From positions 186,001 through 250,000 of the forward strand of contig NZ_BMVV01000007.1 in NCBI RefSeq assembly GCF_014650895.1: a DNA stretch of 64,000 bases. Direction: 5' to 3'. The notes below the pieces were generated by a model, which saw only the letters and a list, made by a program, of their open reading frames with translations, was not told where the DNA came from and did no database searches. Below are positions 24,101 to 36,100 of the stretch, piece by piece (position 1 is the stretch's first letter; the number at the start of each line of letters is the position of its first letter). Origin of the DNA: Streptomyces omiyaensis (GTDB taxonomy: Bacteria > Actinomycetota > Actinomycetes > Streptomycetales > Streptomycetaceae). The translations under genes were made by a program, and so were the position numbers.

Positions 24101-27100
24101 GCGACGGAGCGGGCGGGAGTTCCGATGCTCGTCCACATGGTGCCGTCGCCCGAGCCGGTGCAGAGCAGCACCTCCCCCGTCCGAGGGTCCTGCTGGACGT
24201 CCTTGCGGTTGTCGGCCGAGGTGGCCCGGCCGGGGACACCGGGAGTGACGGTGAGGGGGACCTCCTCGACCACGGCGGTGTAGAAGCGCACGTACGGCGT
24301 TCCGTCGACCACCTCGACCTCCGCCTCGCCGCGGTGGACGTACTCCTTCGTCGCGTATCCGTAGCGCTTGTTCTTCCAGGCGAGACCGTCACCGGTGGGA
24401 CGGCTCGGCCCCGGGTAGCTCATGCCGGGGACACCGATGACCGGGCCGCCGGGGGCGGTCCGTCGGGACGGGCCCCGTTCGGAGCCCTCGGGAGCCTCCG
24501 GATCCACCTCGCGCAGCTTCACCAGGGACCGGCCGCCGGTCGCACGCGTCACCGACGTCACCTCGTAGTGCGAGCCGGGCGTGAACACGACCCGGTTCTC
24601 TCCGAGCGCCCCGGGCACGGACCAGGTGACCGAGGGGTGCACCTCGACGATCGCGTTGTCGGCTGTGCCGGCCTCGTGGCCTTGCCGGGTCGACCAGACG
24701 GGGGCGGCGGACACCAGCTCGTCCAGGGAGTACGTCGTCCGGTCGTCCGCCGACTCGCGCAGCCGCGTCAGCAGTTCGGGCGAGATCGAGGCGCCCGTCT
24801 GTACCGGGTGCCGGTAGGGCCTGACCGTCCGGTGGATCTCGGCGATCGACTTCGCCACAGCGCCGTCGGGGTCACCTGCCAGGCCGCGCAGGGACGCGTC
24901 GCCCCGGGCGTGGCCGATGACCAGGGCCAGCTGCGTGAGGTCGATTCCCGCGTCGGGCAGCTGCCGGAGCAGCGCCCTGGCCTCCTCGGTGTAGGGCGTC
25001 AGCGTCCGTACGTCGCCGGAGACGGTGCTCTCGCGCCGGGACTCCGCCGTCGAAGGACCGGTCGGCGTCAGGCTGTCGAGGAGCGAGAGGCCCTGCGGCC
25101 GACGGTCGAACGTGACGTGGTCGATCAGCGTCCGGTCCGGCTCCGGTGCCACCCTCCCGAGGCTGTCGGACAGCGCGGCGACGAGGGCGGTGACGCGCGC
25201 GTCGGCAGCCTGCTTCGCCTGCCCGGGGAAGCGGTTGTTGCCCCCCGCGGTGACGGTGACCTCCAGGTTCGGCTCGCCGTCCCGCCGCCGGCGCTCCAGC
25301 TCGGGCCGCAGGTCACGCGCGAACGCGTCGAGCTCCGCTCGCTGGTCCTCGCTGAGGCTCTTTCCCCTCTCCGGGAACCGTACGGTCACCTGCCGCGGCG
25401 CGGAGGGTTCCCCACCGGGCCCGAACACCGCGGTCAGTGACGCCTCGTCCTCGTCGCCGAACCGCACCGCTCCGGGGTGGCCGGGCGTGTCGGTGCCGGC
25501 GTCACGGACCGCGTCGGCGGGAGCTCCGTCCCCGTCGGTGACCGTCCTGTCGGGGGTGTGGCCGGACGTGCCGGTGTCGGTGTAGCGGTGCCAGCGTGCC
25601 GGGGGGTCGCCGAGGACGGTGATCCTGCCGTCGGCGGTGATCCCGACGTGACGGGCCGTGAAGAGAGGGGAGCCCGGCACGGACCAGACCGGGGCGTCGG
25701 CCGCCAGCGCGGTGAGGGGGTCGCGATCCGTGCCCCCTCGGGAGCGGTGCGCCCACAGGCCGCTCATGACCGTTCGGACGGTGCTTTCGTGGAGGGGCGT
25801 GGCCAGGTCGCAGCCGGTGAACTGGATCTCGGTGACGCCGTCCAGCCTGCCGCTGTCGTGGGCGTCGGTCAGTGCCTTGAGGACGAGGTCGGCGGAGGGC
25901 GGCCCGTCCGCGCCGACGTGCATGCCGACGACGAAGACCCCCGGGCGGGGCGGCAGGTCGGCGAGGGCCTTGTTCCGGGCCGGTGTCATGGCGCCCACAG
26001 CCACTCCGGCGGGGAGGGGGCGTGCCGTCCCCGCCACCAGGACCTCGGTGATCCGGGCCACGGACCCGCGCCAGAACTCCGGGGTGTACGCGTCCGCGGG
26101 CAGCAGGTCCGGTGAGTGGCCCTGGTCGAGCAGGAAGCGGTGGGCCACGATCCGCACGTCCGCGGTGAGCGCGGTCCCCGGAGGCTCCACGGCGTCGAGC
26201 CGCTGGAGCCTCGTGACGGCCTCGGCGAGGGCGGTCAGCCGCTGCCGGCCCGGGGCGGGGGCGTCTCCGGCCTGTGCCACCGCGGCGTAGTAGTCGTCGA
26301 AGACCGCGTCGATGTCGGGCCGTGCGGGGGGCGCTTCCGGGTCGTCGTCCGCCAGCCACGGCCGGGTTCCCTCCGGCTCGGGGCGCGGCTCGACTCCGTA
26401 TGCGACGCGGCGCCGCAGTTCGAGGTAGGAGTCGGCGTGCAGGACGCGCCAGTCCCGGTTGCCGTTCGGCCGCAGGTCCAAGACCTCGCGGAACAGGGCG
26501 GTGACCCGTTCGTCGGGGTCGGGAGCGGTGCCGTCGCCCAGGAGCGAGGACCAGGAGTTCTCGGGCAGGACGTCCGAGAGCCGCAGCCCGCGCGGCCCGG
26601 GAGCCCGGACGTGGTGTGCCGAACCCGGTGCTCGCTCGCCGGGCTCCAGACCGAGCGCCACCTCGTCGGGGAACCTTCCGCCCGGCATGACCTTGCGGAG
26701 GTGCTTCTCCTCCAGGGGAGCCAGCGCGTGGTACCTGCTCCAGTTGTCGGCGTAGTCGAGGGGGTTCTCGGTGAAACCGAGCCGGGTGTCCTTCAGCAGC
26801 ACCGTCCGCCCGAACTCCTCCGCAGCCCGCATGACTTCGTGGAACGAGTGGTGGCGGACCGGCAGCATGTCGGCCAGCAGGGCCAGGCGCAGCAGCCGGT
26901 AGTCGACCGGGACATCCCATCGCCGGCTCAGGGAGTGGACCGCCGCGAGCGTGAAGTACGCCGTATTGGACGTACCGGCGTTCAGGAGGCCACCGGTGCT
27001 CTGCGCTTCCACCTGGCCCATGCTCTGCATCTTGATCGAGCGGTGGTTCTCCCCGGGGATCCAGGTCAGCCGGCCGTCCTCGCCCACGGCGTGGCGGAGC

Positions 27101-30100
27101 TCGCGGGGGCTGAGCGGGGGCACCACGTCGCCCGGCCGGAGGTCGGTCGGTGCGAGCCGGTTGACGTCGGGCGTCCGCTGGTGCGCGTGCTCCTGACCGA
27201 GGACCATCGGCGTGGTCTTGGCGAAGCCGAGGTGGGGCAGGACCGCGTGCACGGCCGCCCCGAGCAGATGCATCTGCTCGCGGATGTTGCCGTCCTCGAC
27301 GACCTCCCGCAGGGTGTCGAGGTCGTTGCCCACGGACCCGCTGCCCGTCGCCGCCGCGCTGCCGAGCAGGGATCGGAGCCGTTCCGTCTCCTTCGCCTTC
27401 TCCTCGGCACCGGAGAACTTCCCGTCCTTCGCGACCGTGGCCTCGATGCCGTCCCAGACGGCCCGTACCAGCTTCTTCACCTCGCCGTGAACCGTGGGGA
27501 GCTGGGCGAGGAGATGGCCGAGCGGTCGTTCCGCCGCCAGGGAGGCGTCCGTGTACGCGATGCGCGTGGCCAGCCGCACCAGGGGGTCGTCGACCCCCTG
27601 GTGCGGGGTGGCGTGCGATGCCCGGCCGAGCCGGGTGAGGGCCGACAGCGGGCGCCCCGGCAGATCGGTGCCCGAGGTGAGGGGGTGCCATCCGTCGGCG
27701 GCCTCGTCCGGGGTGGAGACCGCGGTGATGGTGCTCCGTGCCAGGTCGTCCTTGTCGACGAGCAGGCGGCCGTCGGGCGTGCGGACGGCCGCCCCGGCGG
27801 CCACGGTCACGCGCAGGAGCGTCCCCCCGCCCGTGCCCGGCGGGGTCGTGGTCAGCGTGGCGTGGGGCCGGTCGCCGGTACGCAGGAACGCGTCGGAGCG
27901 CCGGAGGACGAGGTCCGGGGTGACGGGGAGCCGCAGGTAGGCCTCGGTCTCGGTGCCCGTACGGGTGCCGAGGGCGTCCAGTTCCGACCGCCGGTCGAGC
28001 GGGGCGTCCGGCTCGTCCGTGACCGTGCCGAGCACCTGAACCACCTCCGCGTGGAGGTCGGCGGCGACATCGCGCGTGAGGGGGGCGTCCTCGTTCGCCG
28101 GCGCGTCCGTGCGCACCGGTGCGTCCGTGCCGAGTGGCGGCGTGTGCGCCCCGCCGTCACCGGCGGTCGTCGTCTCCGGGCCGGGCGAGGGGGTCGGCTG
28201 GGAGATCGCACGGGTGGCCTCGGCCATGCCCAGGACGAGGTCGTCGGTGATCCGGGACGGGCGCGCGCGGAGCCAGTAGTCCGCCGTGTGCTGATCGGCG
28301 GTCAGCCGCGTCGGGCGGTATCCCTGGTCGAGCAGGAGGCGCTGGACCAGGATCCGGACGTTCGTCGTGATCTTTCCGTCCGCCGTCGCGGGGTGCGGTT
28401 CGTCGAGCTTCTGCAGCTTCGTGACGACCTCGCCGACGGCCTTGAGACGTGCCTGATCCGTGAGCGGGGGCCTGACTCTGGTCACCGTCTTCGCGTACGC
28501 CGCCAGCACGGTGCCGATCGTGTCGCGCAGGGAGCCCGCGTACTCCGGGGGCAGCTCGCGCCCCTCGACTTCCGCGCGCAGCCTCAGGTAGGCGTCGGCG
28601 TCGAGCGGCGGCCGGTCGCTCGACGCCGACGACAGGAGGTCGCCGAGCAGCCTCGTGCCCCGCTCGTGGACCCCGGCGTCCGGGGAGGCCGCACGGGCCC
28701 GCGCGGAATCCACCTCGACGATCTGTGCCACAGGGGCGGGGGACAGGTCGGGACGCCGGCCGTGCGGGGTCCGGGTGCGGACGAAGGACGCCATGCCCAG
28801 AGCCAGTTCGGCCGCCAGCTGGGCAGGCTCGTTGGCCGCCCAGAAGTCCGGGGTGATGTTCCTCTCCGCCAACAGCGCCGGAGAGTAGCCCTGTTCCAGC
28901 AGGAATCGCTGGGCCAGGATCCGTATGTCGGTCGTGGCTCCCGCGTCGGACTCCGCGTCGGGATGGTCGAGGGTCCGGAGGCTGCTGATCAGCTCGGCGA
29001 TCGTTTCGAGTCGCTTCGCATCGGTCGGAGCCCGGGACACTTCGGCGTAGTAGTGGTCCAGGGCCTCGGAGATGTCCCTCCGTAGGTCGTCCGTCTCGTT
29101 CCCCGGTTCGAGCGGCCCGGAACCGCCCACCCGGACGCGCAGGGCCAGATAGCCGTCGGCGTCGAGGCGCGGCCGCTCGTCGGGGTCGCCGCGCCAGTCG
29201 AGCTGCTCCGCGAGCACCTCCCCCAGGTCGTCCGTGAGATCGGCTCCGGGCAGCAGAGCTCCCCACTCGTCCCTGTCCAGCACCGTGGACAGGGGGACCG
29301 CCACCCGCTCGCCCGCGCCGAACCGCTCCGTGCCCGGGCGGTTGAGATCGATGTCGCCGAGGAAGGCGTCGGGAGATCCCTCGGTGCGTCGCGGGGTGTG
29401 GTCGGGGGCACCGCCGTCGCTGTACTCGTGCCAGCCGACGGCCACCGGGGCGATCCTGAGACGGCCGCCCTCGTCGACGGCCTCGGCGGTGATGAGACGC
29501 CCGGGACGCGGGTGGGCGTCGGAGCCGGTCGAAGCGCCGGCGGAGGTGTCCGGACGTGCGCCGGGCACGAACCAGACCGGTGCGCCGGAGGCCACGGCCC
29601 TGAGGGGGCCGGGAGGTGTCGCGCCGTTGGCGCGGTGCTTCCACAGACCGCTCATCACGGTCCTGACCGTGGCCTCGTCGACGGACCCGGCGAGGTTGCA
29701 CGCGGTGAAACGGATCTCGGTGACGCCGTCCAGCCCGCCGCTGTCGTGGGCGTCGACGAGCTTCCTGAGAACGGCGTCCGTGTCGGGCGGGCTCGCGGGG
29801 TCGGTGTGCCAGCCCACGACGAAACGTCCGGGCTCCCGCGGCACGGAGCTGAGGGCTCTGCTCTGGCCGGGGCTGAGGGGGCCGACGGCGATGCCGGCGG
29901 GGATGGTGCGTACGGGCTGTGACCGGGCGAACTCGCCCATGCCGGCGATCAGGTCGGCCGCCACCCGGTCCGCGGGCCGCTGCCAGAACCCCGCCGTGCC
30001 GCTGTCCTCTCCCAGCAGGGCCGGGGTGTACCCCTGGGCGACCAGCAGGTGCTGCACCAGGACGAGGGTGTCGGCCGGCACCGCGGAGTCCGGCGGCGGA

Positions 30101-33100
30101 GGGACCGTCGCGCCCGGCTCATGCCGCGCCTGGTGCGTCTGGAGCTTCCCGATGACGTCCGCGACGGCCGCCAGACGGGTGCGGTCCGTGCCGGCCGCCG
30201 CCATGGCGGAGTAGTACTGATCGAAGATGCCGTCGAGTTCCGCGTGCAGGTCGGCCCCGCCGGGGTGCGCCGGCTCCTCGGGGTCCACCGCGGTGGTGTC
30301 CTCCGGCAGCCGGATCAGCCGCTCCATGATCGAGGTGACTTCGTCGCGCACGCCGGTCTGGGGGTCCGGCTCGACGTCCCCGATGAGACGGCTCCGCAGC
30401 TCCTGATAGGAATCGGCGTGGACACGTCGCCAGTCACGGGTCTCGCCCGGCGTCCCGCCCAGGAGTTCCCCGAGCAGCGGCTCCAGCCGGTTCCTGTCGC
30501 CGGGAAGACGGTCCAGCAGAACGGACCACTCGGCACCGCGGGGCGCCCGCGCGTCGCGCGGGGCGACGGTGATCGGGACACGGGCGGGGTCCGGCGAGTC
30601 CACCGGTGTCGTCTCACCGGGCTCGAGACCCAGCGCGACCTCGTCCGGGAACCTTCCGCCGGGCATGGCGGCGCGCAGCTCGCTCTCGGTCAGCGGCGGA
30701 AGATGCCGGAACCTGCCCCAGTCGTCGCCGTACTCCAGGGTGCCGGGGGCGTGGCCGGGTTCCCTCGCCAGCACGTCCCGCTCGAACGCGTCGGCGGCCC
30801 GCATGATCTCGTGGAAGGTGTGGTGGCCGACGGGCAGCATGTCCGCCAGCAGGGCGAGCCGCACCAGCTGGTAGTCGACCGGGATCTTCCACTGCTTGCC
30901 CATCGCGTGGACGAGGGCGAGCGTGAAGTACGTCGTGTTGGACGTACCCGCGCTCATCAGCCCGCCGGTGCTGTCCGCGGTCACTTGACTCTCGGCGATC
31001 ATCTTGATCCCGGTGCGCCGCTCACCGGGCTCCCACAGCAGCTGGTCGTCCCGCAGCGCGTGCCTGCGCTCGCGATCGCTCAGAGGCGGATTCACCTCGT
31101 CCGGACGCAGACCGGTCCGCAGCCCGCGTTCGATCTCGGCGATGCGCTCGTCACGCGCCGGGGACTTCGGCAGGGCCTGGAGGTCTTCGATGAGCGCGGC
31201 GGCCCGCTGCTGGTTCGCCCAGTCGCCGCTGAGGATCGGCGGCTTGGGCTTCGTGAACTTCAGGAGGGGCTTGGTGACGTTGCCGTACAGCGCGTTGCTG
31301 TGCACGACATTGCCGAGCAGGTGCATCTGCTCACGCACGTTCCCGTCGGTGACGACGGCCTTGAGCGTGTCGGGATCGTTGCCCACGGAGCCGCTCCCCG
31401 ACGCCTCCGGGGACCCCAGCAGCGCGATGCGGTCGACCTCTTCACCGGTACGGGTCCTGGCGACGGGCTCCTTCTCGATCCTGTTCCAGATCTGCCGGAC
31501 CAGCTGCCGTACCTCCCGCTGGACGTCCTCCCGCGCGGCGAGCGCCGTGCCCAGCCGCAGTTCGGCCTCCCGTGACGCCTCGGCGTACACGACGCGCCGG
31601 GCGGCCCGCACCATCGGATGGTCGCCGTCCAGGCCGGGATGGGCGTGCAGCACCTGTCCGACGGGCGTCAGGACGGACAGCGGCAGCGGCCGTGTGTCCG
31701 GTGCCGCGTCGGGCTCGCGCAAGCTCTGCTGGAACCTCTGGATCGCGGTCAGTTCGCCGTCGGGGCCGATGACGGTCACCGCGGCCAGGTCGTCCTTGCC
31801 GAGCAGCAGCCGTCCGTCACCCGGGTCGACGGCGCGCCCTGCGGGGATCCGTACCGTCAGCCAGTGGGCCGCGTCCCGAGGGAGGTCCTTGGTGAGCGTC
31901 GTGTACGGCTTGTCGTCGGTGCGCACAGTGCTGTCGGAGCGGCCCACCAGCCGGACCGGGGCGTCGTTCAGCACCAGATGGGCGGTGGTGTCCTCGGGCG
32001 TGCGCGTGCCGAGGGCGTTCAGATCAGCCCGCCAGTCCTCCGGGCCGGCCGCGCCGTCGTCCCGACCGCGCGCCGGTTGTCCGTCCCCCGCCCCGCGGGC
32101 TTGCGCGAGGGCGGGTCCGCCGACGGGCGTGGACGTGTGGTCACCGGCCGGCCGGGCGCCGTCCCCGGCGGGCCGCCCCGTGGCCGCGCTCGGGCCGCCG
32201 GCCGGACTCCCGCTGTCCGCGGAGGTGGACGCGGGCGTGGAGGTGGAGGCGGGCGTGGACGCGGGCGTGGGTGTGGAGACGGGCGTGGGCGTGGAGGGCC
32301 ACCGGTGCGACGACACGACGGCCCTGGCCACGTCGATCGCGAAGGTCTGAAGCCTCGTGGCCTTCATGGCGGGCATCTTGGGCTTCTTCCAGAGAGCCTC
32401 CGTGTGGTACTTCGCCGGCAGCTTCACCGGGGTGACACCGAGGTCCAGGAGCATGCGCGGGACCACGAATTCGGCGTCGGCGGTGAGCGCGCCGTTCGGG
32501 GACGCCGGGACACCCGTGATCTGATGGAGCGTCAGGGCAGTGTCGGCGACGGTCTTGAGCTGCCCCACGAGCCCGGTCGCCCCGGCCAGGTCCTGCCGGT
32601 GCTTGGCGAAGACACCGTCGAGCGCGTGCCGCACGTCGTCCGCGAGCGCACTCTGTTCTCCGCCCTCGATCGCGGCGCGCAGGGCGAGGTACGCGTCGGT
32701 GTCCAGCGTGCGCCAGACGCCCTCCTCGGTGTGCGCCCCGTTCAGGAGGTCACGGAGCAGGGCCGTCCTGGCCTCGTCGGGTTCCCGCAGCAGGTCCCGC
32801 AGAGCGTTCTCGGGCGGCGGCGGTGCCGGAGAAGGAGCGGCCGTACCCGGAAGGGTCGCGGCCCGGGCGAGGCCGGACATGCCGAGGGCCAGCTCGGCCG
32901 AGAGGACGGGGGGCGTGGAGTCCCGCCAGAAGGCGGTGGTGCGGGCCTCGGGCGACAACCGCGCCGGGGGGAAGCCCCGGTCGAGGAGGACACGCTGGAT
33001 CAGGATCTCGGCGTCCTGTCCGAGCGGGCGGTCCGACGCGTCCAGGTGGAGCGCCTTGACCAGGTTGGCGACGGCCTCCAGGCCGCCCCAGCCGTCCTCG

Positions 33101-36100
33101 GCGGAGGCGGCGGTCTCGGCCTCGTCCGCGTAGGCGGTGAAGGCCGCCGCCACGTCGTCGGCGGACGGGCGGGTGTGGTCGGGCGCCGGGGTCAGGGTCA
33201 GCAGCCTCCGGTACGCGTCCGCGTCGAGCGTCCTCCACGCGCCGTCGGCGTCCCGCGCACCGTCCGCGACCTCCGCGAGCAGGTCGGCTCCGGAAGGATC
33301 GGTCAGCAGGAGTCCCCAGTGTTCCCGGGCGAGGTGCCGGGACAGGGGTCCCGGAGCCGCCCCTCCGGAACCGAACTTCACGACCTCCCCGTCGACCGGG
33401 TCGAGCCGGTCGGGCAGGTCGGGCAGGTCGCCGGAGCGGGGGGCGGTGACCTCGGGGGTGTGGTCGGGGGCGCCCGTGTCGGCGTACTCGTGCCAGGCGG
33501 CGTCGTCGCGCCGGACGGAGAGCCTGCCGTCGGAGGCGACGGAGACGTCCGCGGCGGTGACGAGACGCCCGCCGGGGACGTACCAGACGGGGGCGTCGGC
33601 GGCGAGGGCCTTGACGGGGCCGGGCGGCGGCACGTCGTTGGCGCGGTGCTTCCACAGGCCGCTCATGACCGTCTTGACGGTGGCTTCGTGGACGGGGGAG
33701 GCGAGGTTGCAGGCGGTGAACTGGATCCGGGTGATGCCGTCGAGCCGGCCGTCGTCGTGCGCGTCGGTGAGGGCCTTGAGAACGGTCGCGGGATCGTGGG
33801 GGGTGTCGGGGTCGGTGTGCATGCCGACGACGAAGACGCCGCGCTGCTTGGGGATCGCCTGGAGGGCATGGTGCTGGGCGGGGCCGAGGGCGCCGACGGC
33901 GATGCCCGAGGGGATGTCCCGTACCGGACCGCCGGACGGAGTGAGGCCGTCGCCGTCGACCGGGACTTCCGGGCCGTCGTCGCCCGAGTCCGCCGGGATC
34001 CCGGGGTCGTGGTCGCCGGCCGGGGCCTTGGGACCGCCGTCACCGCCGGCCGGGGCCCCGATGGTTTCGCCGTCGGGGTCCGTCCGGTGCGCGGGGGCGT
34101 CGCCGGAGGGTGCGTCGGTGTCGTCGACGTCGACGAGGAGGTAGCCGAGTCCTTCGGCGGCGGCCCGGTCCGCTTCGGCCTGGAGCGGGTGGGGCCTGAC
34201 GCCGGACGCCGTGCCGGCGGGCGCCTCCGCCGACTGCTCGGTGGCCCTCGGCACGGGGGCGGCGAACCGGTCGCCCCCGCTCTGGGTCACGGTGCGCGAC
34301 GTGAGCCGGTCCTCCTCCGTCCGGTTCGGGCCCCGGTTCTCCGTGTCGCCGCCCAGCAGGGAGGAGAGGTCCGACGAGGTGGTCGGGCGGGCGGCGCCGG
34401 GCCCGTCGTCCTTCGTGCCGGAGTCCTTGTCCACGCCGCCGGACCTGGACGTGTCGCCGTCGGATCCGACCCGGAACAGCGGGTCCTCGGCGATGTCGTC
34501 GGCGAACGAGGGCCCCAGGTCCACGTCGAGCGGCGTGAAGGCGCTGCCGCCGTCGCTCTGGACCGTGACGTCCGGGCCACCGGGCGTGTCGGAGAAGAAG
34601 GACGTGCCGGTGAAGGGGTTGGAGAAGACCCACTTCACCATGTCCTTCATGTCGCGCGCGAAGCTCGGGTCCGTCGTGTCCGATGTGGGGCGGGGCACCG
34701 GCCACGGTGCCGGGTTGCCCGTCATGTTGGCCACGAACGAGGCGATGTTGATGGGGTGCAGCAGTCCGAAGTACTTGCTGTCGTCCGGGTTCTCGGCGTA
34801 CTGGTGGCTGAGGACCCAGTTCTGGTACCTGACCATGACCGGCTCGAACATCCGGTGCAGGCCGTGGCTCAGCGCGCCCATGGCCACGCCGGAGGCGAAC
34901 GGACCCGCCGTGATCTTGAACGTGCCGTCTCCGAAGACGAGGTTGTAGAAGCCCTCGCTCAGCATCTCGTGCGTGCCCTCGCTGAGGAGGGACGCGACGG
35001 CCCCGCCCAGCTGGTACATCGGGCTGCCCTGCAGGGGGTTCTCCTGCTTGAAGATGCGTGCGAGGGCGTTGCCGTGTTCGGAGCGGGCGAAGAGGTCCGG
35101 CATCGCGTCGGCGAGGTTCCTGAGCGGCGCCAGGTTGCCCAGGTCGCCCATCGCCTTGGTGAGGAGCTCGGGGAGGTCGGCATGGTCCGCGCCGAGGCGG
35201 ACCCACTGGTGGGCCAGGACGTCGCCGAACTTCTTGCCCGCCTCCCTCGCCGCCTGCTTCGCCGCGGCCTCCGCCACCTCGTCCGCGCCCTCGTGCTTGA
35301 GGTGCTTGGCGAAGACGTCGCCCATCTTGTCGGCGAAGGCCTCCGCGATGGTCCCCTCGCCGAACCGCATGAAACCGGTCTCCAGCTGGCGGTTGACACC
35401 GCCGAGGAGTTCGCCGACGTCCTTCGCGAACGCCGAGCGCGCCTCCTTGGTGGCCAGCAGTTCGTCCAGCGGGTTCGCGCCGTGCCCCGCGGCCCCACCC
35501 GTCCCCGGGGCGTCGGAGGACTTGGCGGGCGCGCCCGTCGTCGGTGCGTCCCCGGCGGCGGACTTGCCCGCCCCCGGCGCCGTCGCACCGGCGCCCGACT
35601 CCGTCCTGCCCGGTGCGGGAGCGTCCTTGGTACCCGGGGCGGGCGTGTCCTTCGCACCCGGGGCCGGGGTGTCCTTGGCGCCCGTGACCGGCGCGTTCGG
35701 CTTGTCCTTGGCCGTGGCGCCGCCCGGGGCGTCCGGCTTGGCCGGGACCGGAGCGGGGGCGGCGGTGTCCGGCTTCGGGCGGGCGGCGGGCGCGGACACG
35801 CTGCCTTCGGTGGGCGTCTTCGGGGGGACCGGGGGAGGCGTCGCGTCGTTCTTCGCCTTGTCGACCGGAGTCGGCGGCAGTTCCTTGTCGGTCTTCGACG
35901 CGACGTCGTTCAGCTTCGACTCGGGGCCGGCCGAGCCCTGCGGGACGTCGGGCTTCTTGTTCTTCGGGGCGCCTTCGAGCTTGTCGTCGGCCTTGTTCAG
36001 CACGTCGTCGATCCGCTTGCTGATGATCGAGCCCGGGGTCCTGCCGCCCAGGAGCCTGCCGAGCATCTTGCCGCCGTAGTGGAAGACGACCTCCAGCGGG

